64,000 nucleotides of DNA, taken from contig CBDFMR010000005.1 in NCBI GenBank assembly GCA_965249765.1, forward strand, positions 2,418,001 to 2,482,000, in the 5' to 3' direction. Under the pieces are notes generated by a model that had not been told where the DNA came from, did no database searches, and saw only the letters and a program-made list of their open reading frames with translations. A program made the position numbers and the translations under genes. Below are positions 54,585-63,288 of this stretch, piece by piece; positions within the stretch are counted from its first letter, which is position 1, and each line of letters opens with the position of its first letter. Origin of the DNA: CBDFMR01 sp965249765. Lineage in GTDB: Bacteria; Bacteroidota; Bacteroidia; Chitinophagales; Saprospiraceae.

Positions 54585-55325
54585 TTATATCACTTTTGCT
54601 TCTTCGTTAAGTAATCGGACCAGCTCGTCCATATTTTTAGGGTCAACCATTTTTACTCCACTTTTTCCTTCAGGCAAGTTGAATGACACAGTTGTCACTC
54701 TTTCGTCGCAATCAACGGCCTCTAGAATATCAAGTGGCTTTCGCTTTGAAGCCATAATGTCCTTCATCTTGGGCAATCGTTGCTCAGCTAGTCCTTTTGC
54801 AGCAGATAGAACAAATGCTCCATTAACCTCTATCACTTCTCCCCCGCCTTCAATATCTCTTGTAAGAGTCATTTTAGTACCATCAGATTTCATGTCGATA
54901 CAATACGAAATAAATGGAAGTTCTAGACTCTGAGCAACCATACCCCCTAGTTGAGAGCCGTTGAAGTCAATCGTCTCTTTCCCTAGCATGATTATATCGA
55001 AGTTCTTTCCTCGAGCATACTCACTGATCTGTTGAGCTACAAAGTGAGCACTTCGTGGTTCCGCATTTATCCTTACAGCCTCATCAGCACCGACAGCTAG
55101 TGCTTTTCTAATAATGATATCATTGCTGGCATCGCCCACATTGATAACAGTAACTTTCCCTCCAAGCTGTTCCTTCAGTTCAATAGCTCGTACCAGAGCA
55201 TACCATTCATCATATGGATTCAAAATAAATTGCACGCCCTGAGAGTCAAATACCTTACCATCACCAGTGAAGGCGATTTTGGCAGTTGTCTCTGGCGTTT
55301 TACTTATACAAACTAATAGATTCAT
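54585..55325 (-). CDS. etfB: Electron transfer flavoprotein beta subunit
   Basis: 246 residues: MNLLVCISKTPETTAKI, LNPYDEWYALVRAIELKE, VINVGDASNDIIIRKALAVGADEAVRI and LGKETIDFNGSQLGGMVAQ. AMP-binding partner of EtfA in a two-gene operon. Confidence 0.95.
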   Translation of the reverse strand: MNLLVCISKTPETTAKIAFTGDGKVFDSQGVQFILNPYDEWYALVRAIELKEQLGGKVTVINVGDASNDIIIRKALAVGADEAVRINAEPRSAHFVAQQISEYARGKNFDIIMLGKETIDFNGSQLGGMVAQSLELPFISYCIDMKSDGTKMTLTRDIEGGGEVIEVNGAFVLSAAKGLAEQRLPKMKDIMASKRKPLDILEAVDCDERVTTVSFNLPEGKSGVKMVDPKNMDELVRLLNEEAKVI

Positions 55326-55345
55326 CTAAATGTAAAAATTTGGCG

Positions 55346-55353
55346 CAAATATA
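55346..55353 (-). promoter_or_regulatory. Bacteroidota -7 element of etfBA
   Basis: On the minus strand TATATTTG fits TAnnTTTG, 20 bases before the etfB ATG. No perfect TTG at -33. Confidence 0.5.
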
Positions 55354-55402
55354 TGCGAATTACTGAAATATGAACTTTGAGTTAAGCAATTAACTTTCAT
55401 CT

Positions 55403-55747
55403 TTGCAACAATTAATTTACAGAGCATTGTCAAGAATAGAAATAATCAACGACCACCTCAAAGAAGATCCTAACGATTCCTTTTTGCGTTTTGCTTTAGC
55501 TCAAGAGTTCACTAAGGAAAACATGATCCACAAGGCAATTGTTTTGTACCGTCAATTGATAATAGATGACCCGGGATACATTGGGACTTACTATCACTTG
55601 GGTAAGCTTTTAGAAGAAACCGAAGAGGTAGATGAGGCCATCAAGATTTATCTACAAGGAATAAATGAAGCCAAGAAAATACAGGACTGGCATTCCATAT
55701 CAGAGTTAAATGGGGCCAAGACCAATATTGAGATGGGGTTGATATGA
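55403..55747 (+). CDS. Small TPR protein
   Basis: 114 residues from a TTG; no ATG until codon 41. Tetratricopeptide helices: DSFLRFALAQEFTKENMIHKAIVLYRQLIID, then IGTYYHLGKLLEETEEVDEAIKIYLQGI. A CATCTTTG box (one mismatch to the -7 consensus) lies at the TTG itself, so the true start is unsure. Divergent from etfBA. Confidence 0.7.
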   Translation: MQQLIYRALSRIEIINDHLKEDPNDSFLRFALAQEFTKENMIHKAIVLYRQLIIDDPGYIGTYYHLGKLLEETEEVDEAIKIYLQGINEAKKIQDWHSISELNGAKTNIEMGLI

Positions 55748-55897
55748 GATTAGGATGAGGGTTTAGAGAGGTTTAGGGGCTTTAGAAAGATTAGAAAAGG
55801 AAGTCCACACTGGACATTGCACCACTGTCCACCATAGACGTTATTTTTAACATTTCTTATTGTAACATTCAATCTAACTAACCGTCATTCAATTGTA

Positions 55898-56398
55898 ATG
55901 CAACACAGTGAAGTAATGGAGCTTGTACTACCTTTCAAAAACAAACTATATAGATATGCGCTGAGGATTGCGGGTAACACCTTCGAAGCAGAAGATATAG
56001 TGCAAGAAGTCCTGATAAAGATCTGGAAAAAGAAAGAACAGTTTCTTTCAATTGACAACAAGGAAGCTTGGTGTATGACCATAACCAGAAATCTGGCAAT
56101 AGATAAGAAGCGGGCTAGAAAAATGAAGATCTCGAGTATTGATGATTACCATCATATCGGTGACCGGGAAAGTACACCCTCAGAAGCCCTGGAGATGAGT
56201 GAAACGATGAAGACCATCATGAGTCATATCGATGCACTACCGGAGAGACAAAAGTCTGTAGTTCACTTGAGAGACGTTGAAGGGTTTACATATAAGGAAA
56301 TCAGTGAAATGACCTCACTGAGTGTAGACCAAGTAAAAGTAACCTTGCATAGAGCGAGAAAAACATTAAGAGAAAAACTTAGAAATATCAGAAAATGA
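55898..56398 (+). CDS. ECF-type RNA polymerase sigma factor
   Basis: 166 residues. Sigma-2 region (LYRYALRIAGNTFEAEDIVQEVLIKIWKK, AWCMTITRNLAIDKKR) and sigma-4 region (ALPERQKSVVHLRDVEGFTYKEISEMTSLSVDQVKVTLHRARKTLREKL). The stop overlaps the next gene by four bases (ATGA). It likely controls the operon of DUF4252 proteins behind it. Confidence 0.92.
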   Translation: MQHSEVMELVLPFKNKLYRYALRIAGNTFEAEDIVQEVLIKIWKKKEQFLSIDNKEAWCMTITRNLAIDKKRARKMKISSIDDYHHIGDRESTPSEALEMSETMKTIMSHIDALPERQKSVVHLRDVEGFTYKEISEMTSLSVDQVKVTLHRARKTLREKLRNIRK

Positions 56399-56853
56399 AA
56401 AACATCAATCATTTATTAGAAAAGTACTGGAAAAGTGAGACTACCCTGCATGAAGAAAATATACTTCGTGAGTATTTTACCTCTGACAGCGTACCCCCTG
56501 ATCATAAGCAATATGCTGATCTTTTTAATTACTTCTCGCTATCTGCCAATGTGGCCATGCCCGATGGTAAGAAAGCCAAGACCATCACCATGGTATCTAG
56601 GCGTGAAAGAAAATCATGGTTGAGACCTATGATGGGAGCGGCGGCATCGCTGGTAATTATGTTTGCCGTATTTACATTCTATAATAATACTAACCCCTCT
56701 ATGAGTGACAATGTGTATGTAGTAGAAAGTCCTGATGAAGCTCTTGAGATAACAAAAGATGCACTGGCTTTTTTGTCCATAAACGTAGATAAGGGAACCA
56801 GTACCATGAATACTAATATCAAGAAAATGAGTTCTACAAATATCATTAAGTAA
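56395..56853 (+). CDS. Probable anti-sigma factor, single-span membrane protein
   Basis: 152 residues: an N-terminal helical region (INHLLEKYWKSETTLHEENILREYF, typical of Bacteroidota anti-sigma-like starts), a transmembrane helix (MMGAAASLVIMFAVFTFY, about 81-98) and a short outside part. Position right after the ECF gene with ATGA overlap supports the role; no classical zinc motif. Confidence 0.7.
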   Translation: MKNINHLLEKYWKSETTLHEENILREYFTSDSVPPDHKQYADLFNYFSLSANVAMPDGKKAKTITMVSRRERKSWLRPMMGAAASLVIMFAVFTFYNNTNPSMSDNVYVVESPDEALEITKDALAFLSINVDKGTSTMNTNIKKMSSTNIIK

Positions 56854-56880
56854 TTAACATTAATAAGTAATCCAATAATT

Positions 56881-57399
56881 ATGAAGAATTTGATTTTAAC
56901 ACTAGCTCTAGCCATATGCGCATCAGCGGTTTTTGGGCAGGTAGACGCTATAGACAAGTACTTCTCCAAGTATCAGGAAGATGAGTCGTTTACTGTAGTC
57001 TATGTAAGCGCTAAGATGTTCCAAATGGTAACTAAGGTGCTAGATGAAAACGAAAATCAAGACATCAAAGACCTAATATCTGGGATCAAGAGACTCAAAG
57101 TTCTCAAGACAGAGGTAGATCCCTTGACAAGGTATAAAGAGGCCATTGCGACCATCAATACCAGTGAGTATGAAGTACTAATGACTGTAAAAGATGAGGG
57201 GCAGAATGTACGGTTACTGACTAAAGATAACGGTGACATCATCAATGAACTCCTACTCCTCGTCGGTGGTAATGAAGAATTTGTTCTATTGAGTTTTGTG
57301 GGTGATCTTGATCTCAAGAAAATCGCGAAACTCGCTAAGAACCTCGACATTGAAGGTGCCAAGCATCTTGAAAAACTAGAAGAACACGAGGAGAAATAA
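56881..57399 (+). CDS. DUF4252 family protein, paralogue 1
   Basis: 172 residues: signal peptide MKNLILTLALAICASAVFGQ, then DAIDKYFSKYQEDESFTVVYVSAKMFQMV, TRYKEAIATINTSEYEVLMTVKDEGQNVRLLTKD and EFVLLSFVGDLDLKKIAKLAKNLDI. Periplasmic, function unknown. Its stop overlaps the next start by one base (TAATG). Confidence 0.85.
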   Translation: MKNLILTLALAICASAVFGQVDAIDKYFSKYQEDESFTVVYVSAKMFQMVTKVLDENENQDIKDLISGIKRLKVLKTEVDPLTRYKEAIATINTSEYEVLMTVKDEGQNVRLLTKDNGDIINELLLLVGGNEEFVLLSFVGDLDLKKIAKLAKNLDIEGAKHLEKLEEHEEK

Positions 57400-57923
57400 T
57401 GAGATTTCTCCTTGCCATAGTCGCTCTGTCAACAATGACCAGCTGCTCCTCGTACAATCGCGTGGTAAATGGGTTTATCGATGACAATAAGAACGAGAAA
57501 GGATCTATCGCCATGACTATACCCGGTTGGCTAATAAGAACCGGGACCAATTTTGCAGCTAACTTTGCCGATGATTCCGATGAAAAGGAGTATTTGAAAC
57601 TTAGTGAACACATAGAACAGGTGAGGTTTCTAGTACTTTCTGAAGGACACGATGTCAGCTCAGAAGATGTATCGTCCTTAGTAATAAGAGCTCAAACTGA
57701 AGACGAGTATGAAGAGTATGTAAGGGTACGTGATGAGGGCACCAATGTCAACGTGCTCATGATCAATAAGCAAGATGTGGTCAAAAGCCTGCTACTTGTG
57801 ATGCGCAATGATGAAGAAATGGCTGTGGTAAGCATGAATACTGACCTTCCACTTGAAAAATTAAAACAAGCACATTTATCTTTTAACAAACACAAAGACA
57901 AAAAAGTAGATTATGAAATTTAG
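57399..57923 (+). CDS. DUF4252 family lipoprotein, paralogue 2
   Basis: 174 residues. Lipobox LSTMTSC at the N-terminus. Shares EYEEYVRVRDEGTNVNVLMINKQ and MAVVSMNTDLPLEKLKQAHL with its neighbours. Overlaps the third paralogue by 11 bases, so all three are co-translated. Confidence 0.82.
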   Translation: MRFLLAIVALSTMTSCSSYNRVVNGFIDDNKNEKGSIAMTIPGWLIRTGTNFAANFADDSDEKEYLKLSEHIEQVRFLVLSEGHDVSSEDVSSLVIRAQTEDEYEEYVRVRDEGTNVNVLMINKQDVVKSLLLVMRNDEEMAVVSMNTDLPLEKLKQAHLSFNKHKDKKVDYEI

Positions 57924-58404
57924 AATATTGATGCTTCTCTTTTTAGGAGCATGCTTCTCAATAAACGGGCAAAGGTCCATGGATAACCTCATGTCAAAGT
58001 ACACTGACAACTCAGATGTTATTAAGCTTGACATGCAAGGCAATCTTATCAACTTTATATTGGCTAAACAGGCCGAGGATGAAGGAAAAGAGATCAAGAG
58101 TACCATAGACCATGTAAAACTCCTTGTGGCTGGTGAAACATCAAAAATCAGCAAAACTGATATTGATGCAGTAACAGACGAAGTGAGAGGCGATTCTTAT
58201 GAAGAGCTGATCAATGTCAAGGACGGTGGTAACATCATACGCATAATGATAAAAGAGTCAGGTGATTTCATCACACATGCCTTTGTATCTGTCTTCTCTG
58301 ATGATGACACTCAGATCATAGGAGTACTTACTGGAAAGATCGTACCAGAAGAAATCATGACGCTTATCCAAGGTGTAGGAGAGTCAGGTATAATGAAGAA
58401 ATAG
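57913..58404 (+). CDS. DUF4252 family protein, paralogue 3
   Basis: 163 residues: signal peptide MKFRILMLLFLGACFSINGQ, then SMDNLMSKYTDNSDVIKLDMQG, SYEELINVKDGGNIIRIMIKES and IIGVLTGKIVPEEIMTLIQ. Last gene of the ECF operon. A 239-base spacer without a recognisable gene follows. Confidence 0.82.
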   Translation: MKFRILMLLFLGACFSINGQRSMDNLMSKYTDNSDVIKLDMQGNLINFILAKQAEDEGKEIKSTIDHVKLLVAGETSKISKTDIDAVTDEVRGDSYEELINVKDGGNIIRIMIKESGDFITHAFVSVFSDDDTQIIGVLTGKIVPEEIMTLIQGVGESGIMKK

Positions 58405-58643
58405 AGATCCTCGGATCGACATTATAAGACTGAGTCCTGGTTGATACCAGTGCATCAAGAACAAAGTTCAATACGTATAAAGCTTGATCTTTTTTCCAAT
58501 CTCTGTGTTGCCGAACCCCGCCAATAACTACGGCTATTCACGAGAACCGGCGTCTTATATTGAAAAAAAATCGCAGTGCTTTATACCGTACGAATCTTAT
58601 TCTTGGTGTACCTGGGCTCTTTTTTTCTAAATATGGTTAATGG

Positions 58644-60281
58644 TTATGCAGTCTGCGGTATCCCATAGAGATCCTTACGCATGGCGAGTATCTTGTCTGA
58701 TTTTAGATATTCTTCATAGGTCATCAACTGATCGATGATACCATTCGCTGATATTTCTATAATTCTGTTCACTGTAGTATTGACGAGTTTATGGTCATGG
58801 GAACTCATAAAAAAGTTACCGCTAAACTCTGTGAGACCATTGTTCAAAGCAGTAATTGATTCCAGATCTAAGTGATTAGTTGGTTCATCCAGAAGTAAGA
58901 AGTTAGGATTCGATAACATAGATTTGGCCATCATACATCGCACTTTTTCCCCTCCAGAAAGTACTCCCGATTTCTTGTAAACGTCATCACCAGAGAATAA
59001 CATCCTTCCTAAAAAACCTCTTATGAATTGCTCATCCTTGTTCTCAGAATACTGACGTAGCCAGTCCATCAATTCCATGTCATTTGTACCAGTAAAAAAA
59101 TCATCATTCTCACTCGGCAAGTGTTCCATTTTTATTGTCTGCCCCCACTCCATCGATCCACTATCCGCATTCTCATTTCCAGCCAATATGTTATAAAATG
59201 TCGTCTTTACTGTTGAGTTTTTAGATAACAGTGCGATCTTCTCTCCTTTGTTTAATGTGATATCAAGGTTATTAAACAGTGCATTCCCATCATCACTGGA
59301 CTTAGAAAGTCCCTCAATTTTAAGTATCTGATCTCCTGGTTCTCGCTCAGGCTTGAAATGAATAAAAGGGTATTTCCTAGTAGAAGGCTTTATATCAGCC
59401 AGGCTCAGCTTCTCGAGTGCTTTTTTCCGACTCGTTGCCTGACGAGATTTTGAGGCATTGGCAGAGAATCGCTGGATAAATTCCATCATCTCCTTACGCT
59501 TCTGTTCTACTTTCTTGTTCTTATTGGCAATCTGCTGTGCCATCAACTGGCTCGACCCATACCAGAAGGTATAGTTGCCAGTGAAGGATCTCATCTTACC
59601 ATAATCGATATCCACGATGTGCGTGCATACCATATCGAGGAAATACCTGTCATGAGATACCACTATAACAGTATTCTTGAAATCTGCAAGAAAGTCCGCA
59701 AGCCACGTAACGGTACGAGCATCAAGATCATTTGTGGGCTCATCCAGCAGCAACAAATCCGGGTCACCAAAAAGAGCTTGAGCCAGCAAGACTTTTACTT
59801 TTTGCGGTCCCGTGAGGTCTTTCATTTGTTTGATATGTAGATCCTCCGTTACTCCCATGTTGCTGAGCATCTCGGCTGCATCACTCTCCGCAGTCCAGCC
59901 ACCCATTTCTCCATATTGGTTTTCTAGGTCTCCTGCTCTCAAACCCTCTTCTTCTGTAGCATCAAGATTCATATAGATGGCATTCTTCTCCATCATAATA
60001 TCATACATCTCCCTGTAACCATAGATGACAGCATCGAGGACGTTGAAGTTATCAAATTCATGGTGATCCTGCTTGAGGACTGCCATCCTATTGCCAGATT
60101 CTAGATTCATATGGCCTGCGCTGGCGTCAAGATCACCAGATAATATCTTCATAAATGTAGACTTGCCTGATCCATTGGCTCCTATGATGCCGTAACAATT
60201 GCCACGAGTAAATAAGAGATTTACTTCATCAAAAAGAACAGTCTTGTCGTATTGAAACTTGAGGTCGTGTACTGTGAGCAT
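58644..60281 (-). CDS. ABC-F family ATPase
   Basis: 545 residues with two ABC cassettes and no membrane domain, so a ribosome-acting ABC-F protein. Cassette 1: Walker A GIIGANGSGKST, signature LTGPQKVKVLLAQAL, Walker B LLLLDEPTNDLD. Linker (KKVEQKRKEMMEFIQRFSANASKSRQATSRKKALEKL) joins to cassette 2: Walker A is degenerate (LLSKNSTVKTTFYN), signature LSGGEKVRCMMAKSM, Walker B FLLLDEPTNHLDLES. The altered second P-loop and the LTGPQ signature suggest asymmetric ATP use. Confidence 0.9.
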   Translation of the reverse strand: MLTVHDLKFQYDKTVLFDEVNLLFTRGNCYGIIGANGSGKSTFMKILSGDLDASAGHMNLESGNRMAVLKQDHHEFDNFNVLDAVIYGYREMYDIMMEKNAIYMNLDATEEEGLRAGDLENQYGEMGGWTAESDAAEMLSNMGVTEDLHIKQMKDLTGPQKVKVLLAQALFGDPDLLLLDEPTNDLDARTVTWLADFLADFKNTVIVVSHDRYFLDMVCTHIVDIDYGKMRSFTGNYTFWYGSSQLMAQQIANKNKKVEQKRKEMMEFIQRFSANASKSRQATSRKKALEKLSLADIKPSTRKYPFIHFKPEREPGDQILKIEGLSKSSDDGNALFNNLDITLNKGEKIALLSKNSTVKTTFYNILAGNENADSGSMEWGQTIKMEHLPSENDDFFTGTNDMELMDWLRQYSENKDEQFIRGFLGRMLFSGDDVYKKSGVLSGGEKVRCMMAKSMLSNPNFLLLDEPTNHLDLESITALNNGLTEFSGNFFMSSHDHKLVNTTVNRIIEISANGIIDQLMTYEEYLKSDKILAMRKDLYGIPQTA

Positions 60282-60288
60282 TTATTTT

Positions 60289-61011
60289 TTATTCTTCGCG
60301 GTTATCTTCCATATTGTGGAAGACATTCTGCACGTCATCATCTTCTTCCAGCTTTTCTAATAATTTGTCGATTTCAGGCATTAATCCCTCATCGACTTCT
60401 TTCATGACATTGGGTATCCACTCAAATCCTGATGATACAATCTCATGACTCCCGCCTTCCAAGGCAGATTGTAGTGCTCCAAAACTTTCGAAATTTCCAT
60501 AAATCATGATACCATCCTCATCCTCAAATACTTCCTCAGCACCATGGTCGATAAGCTCAAATTCAAACTCTTCCAGATCAAGGCCTTCACCGTTGATCTT
60601 GAACTGACACTTATGGTCAAACATAAACGACACCGATCCTTGTGTCGCCAGTGATCCTTCACATTTATTGAAATATGATCTTACATTGGCCACAGAGCGT
60701 TGATTGTTGTCGGTAGCAGCTTCTACAAGGATGGCAACACCATGAGGAGCATATCCTTCAAACATAACTTCCTTAAAATCAGTGGTGTCTTTGTCACTGG
60801 CACGTTTAATTGCCCTCATCACATTATCCTTGGGCATATTTGCCGCCTTGGCATTCTGGATTACGGCCCTCAGTTTGCTATTGGTCTCAGGATCAGGTCC
60901 ACCTGCCTTTACAGCAATCACTATGTCCTTACCTATTCTAGTAAAGGTTTTGGCCATCTGACCCCAACGCTTGAACTTTCTTGCTTTTCTAAATTCAAAT
61001 GCCCTACCCAT
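60289..61011 (-). CDS. YebC/PmpR family translation/transcription factor
   Basis: 240 residues, full length: MGRAFEFRKARKFKRWGQMAKTFTRIGKDI, NMPKDNVMRAIKRASDKD, YAPHGVAILVEAATDNNQRSVANVRSYFNKCEGSL. Seven bases before the ABC-F gene, likely co-transcribed. Both are linked to ribosome stalling. Confidence 0.93.
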   Translation of the reverse strand: MGRAFEFRKARKFKRWGQMAKTFTRIGKDIVIAVKAGGPDPETNSKLRAVIQNAKAANMPKDNVMRAIKRASDKDTTDFKEVMFEGYAPHGVAILVEAATDNNQRSVANVRSYFNKCEGSLATQGSVSFMFDHKCQFKINGEGLDLEEFEFELIDHGAEEVFEDEDGIMIYGNFESFGALQSALEGGSHEIVSSGFEWIPNVMKEVDEGLMPEIDKLLEKLEEDDDVQNVFHNMEDNREE

Positions 61012-61025
61012 AAATAATAATCCTT

Positions 61026-61820
61026 CTAGTTTTCGACAAGTGATTCTATAATATTGCTATCTGTGTCTTCACCATAATAAGTATCAAGCTCAGTCATCCC
61101 TCTAAATGATGAATATAGCATCGGGAACATAAATGTTATTGTAATAAACACTCCGATCACCAAGGCGATCAATCCACTCATTGCAATAAGTCCTACAACT
61201 ATTAAAAATAAAAACACGAGAAACCAATGCTTATTTACATATTTGAAACTATACTTTATAGCATCTAATGCTGTGAGTTTATAAAATCCAATAAAGTGAA
61301 CAACATAGTAAAAACAAACTCCCACATATATCATAGGGATAAGTGCAAGCAAGCCCCAAAGGTTGATGTCCGGAGGATCCATTCCTGATGCAGTCATAGG
61401 ATCTGACATCGCCTCCATATACCAAGTTACCATACCTGTTCCCATAAAGAAGATAAATGGGATCAACAGGATTAGGTATATAACCATCATGATAAGATAA
61501 GCGACGATGATCTCCTTAGCAAATTGAAATCCATCGAAAAACTGTCCAAATGCAGGGTTCTCGTTTTCCAAGGTACGATGAGAGACAATATATGCACCTA
61601 ACATAAGAGCAGGTGAGATCAATACTGATCCTGCGATAGTACCGATAATAGGAATAAGGTTGATCACCAATATCATAAGGATAAACAACAATCCAAATCC
61701 AATAAACAGTCCTGCATTCCTTTTCCAAATATCAAATCCCTCAGAAATATACTCACCGAACTGAAATCTACTTCTAGGCAATGTCTCATCTAAATGCTGT
61801 ATCGCTCGTGTATCACTCAT
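61026..61820 (-). CDS. Multi-pass membrane protein of unknown function
   Basis: 264 residues with about six hydrophobic helices. Starts FQFGEYISEGFDIWKRNAGLFIGFGLLFILM; a central loop carries MEAMSDPMTASGMDPP; near the end DAIKYSFKYVNKHWFLVFLFLIVVGL recalls the glycerophosphodiester phosphodiesterase-associated membrane domain. No catalytic site. Upstream of yebC by 14 bases. Confidence 0.7.
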   Translation of the reverse strand: MSDTRAIQHLDETLPRSRFQFGEYISEGFDIWKRNAGLFIGFGLLFILMILVINLIPIIGTIAGSVLISPALMLGAYIVSHRTLENENPAFGQFFDGFQFAKEIIVAYLIMMVIYLILLIPFIFFMGTGMVTWYMEAMSDPMTASGMDPPDINLWGLLALIPMIYVGVCFYYVVHFIGFYKLTALDAIKYSFKYVNKHWFLVFLFLIVVGLIAMSGLIALVIGVFITITFMFPMLYSSFRGMTELDTYYGEDTDSNIIESLVEN

Positions 61821-61984
61821 TGTGCTATAATTTTTTGCGAAAATACAAAATATAGATATGAATGTCTATAATTCCTAAGGGTCAATACCATAGGGTGTAA
61901 CTCAGCGGATGAGGCTCAAAATGAGCATCATGATGCGTTTCTCAGTTTTAACATAATTGAATTGCAACTACTCAGGTAGTTAAA

Positions 61985-62499
61985 AAAATGACATTAATTA
62001 TCTCCCTCAAATTGCTCAATTTCCATCGAATCTAACCGTCTCTGAAGTTATCAACATGGTATCTGATTTCAGAAAAAAAGATGCCAATTATAATTACTTG
62101 ATATCGAAATTTGACCTCGAAGAATTCCTAGACAAAAAGCTAGGTCATTTATCCGGAGGCACTCGTCAAAAAGTAAATGTCGTACTGGCATTTATGTTTG
62201 ACAGTTCATTGATAATTCTTGACGAGCCTACCACAGGCCTTGACCCTGTCTCTCTAATACAACTCAAAGAGCTGATACTTGAGGAGAGAGGAAAAACAAT
62301 ACTTATAACATCTCATATTATGAACTTTGTCGAAGAGATGTCTGACGATATAATCTTCTTGATGGAGGGTAGCATTCATTACAGGGGCAACTTAATTGAT
62401 CTTTTCCATATGACCAATGAAAAGGATCTGGAACACGCCATAGCTGCCCTATTGACTCAAAGTACCAATGTTTATAATCCTCAAATATGTCGTTTTTGA
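61985..62499 (+). pseudogene. nosF: NosF-like ABC ATPase, N-terminus lost
   Basis: The frame opens after a TAA at 61984 with YLPQIAQFPSNLTVSEVINMV and continues to the end of the ATPase: signature LSGGTRQKVNV, Walker B IILDEPTTGLDP, H-loop ITSHIM. The first about 80 residues with Walker A are absent, and the sequence upstream is unrelated. A product from the ATG at 62056 could not bind ATP. It overlaps the next gene by 32 bases. Remnant of a nitrous oxide reductase accessory set. Confidence 0.8.
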
Positions 62500-63265
62500 T
62501 CTACTTAGAAGTAGATGGAGCTTAGTATACCTACTATTCTATCTCTTGCTCGGTTTTGTGCTACTATTCCTAAATAATAACTTATCGAACGCGGTAATTA
62601 CACTATTGAATATTGTACTCGTCTTGACACCCTTAATAGGGACCATTTTTGGGGTCATGTATTACTACGACTCCAAGGAATTTGCACAATTAATTTTAGC
62701 GCAACCAATAAAAGCGTCCAATCTTTTCATCGGTCAATTTTTAGGACTTTCACTATCTCTAAGTATAAGTCTCACCTTAGGACTTGGAATTCCATTTCTT
62801 TTTTACGGACTATTTGGATCAGCAGCCATTTGGAATTTCCTGACATTGATTATTGTTGGTGTGATATTGACGTTCATATTCGTTGGCCTAGCCTTTATGA
62901 TAGCTATATCCAATGAAAATAAACTAAAGGGCTTTGGTTATGCCATACTGATGTGGCTCTTCCTGGCCGTTATTTATAATGGAATTATCATGATTCCCTT
63001 AGTTGTTTTTACTGACTATCCACTAGATAAATTCAGTTTGATCGTATCGTGCTTCAATCCAATAGACCTCTCAAGAATATTAATTCTATTGCAATTGGAC
63101 ATATCGGCATTAATGGGGTATACATTAATGGGGTATACAGGAGCCATATTTAAGTCCTTTTTTGGAACAATGCTTGGGCAGGTTGTCTCATTTACACTAC
63201 TGGGAATATGGGTTTTAATTCCATAGACATTTCTTCGATACAAAAGCAATCGAAAAGATTTTTAA
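62468..63265 (+). pseudogene. nosY: NosY-like ABC permease with premature stop
   Basis: Six-helix permease (MFIILKYVVFDLLRSRWSLVYLLFY...MYYYDSKEFAQLILAQPIKASNLFIGQFLGL). A TAG at 63224 cuts it after IWVLIP, and the same frame then reads TFLRYKSNRKDF and a TAA at 63265, which matches the usual C-terminal tail. A 15-bp tandem duplication (ATTAATGGGGTATAC twice, 63111-63140) repeats LMGYT in frame. Together with the broken nosF this is a decaying nos locus. Confidence 0.75.
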
Positions 63266-63288
63266 GATGGCTTATATAACTAGGCACA

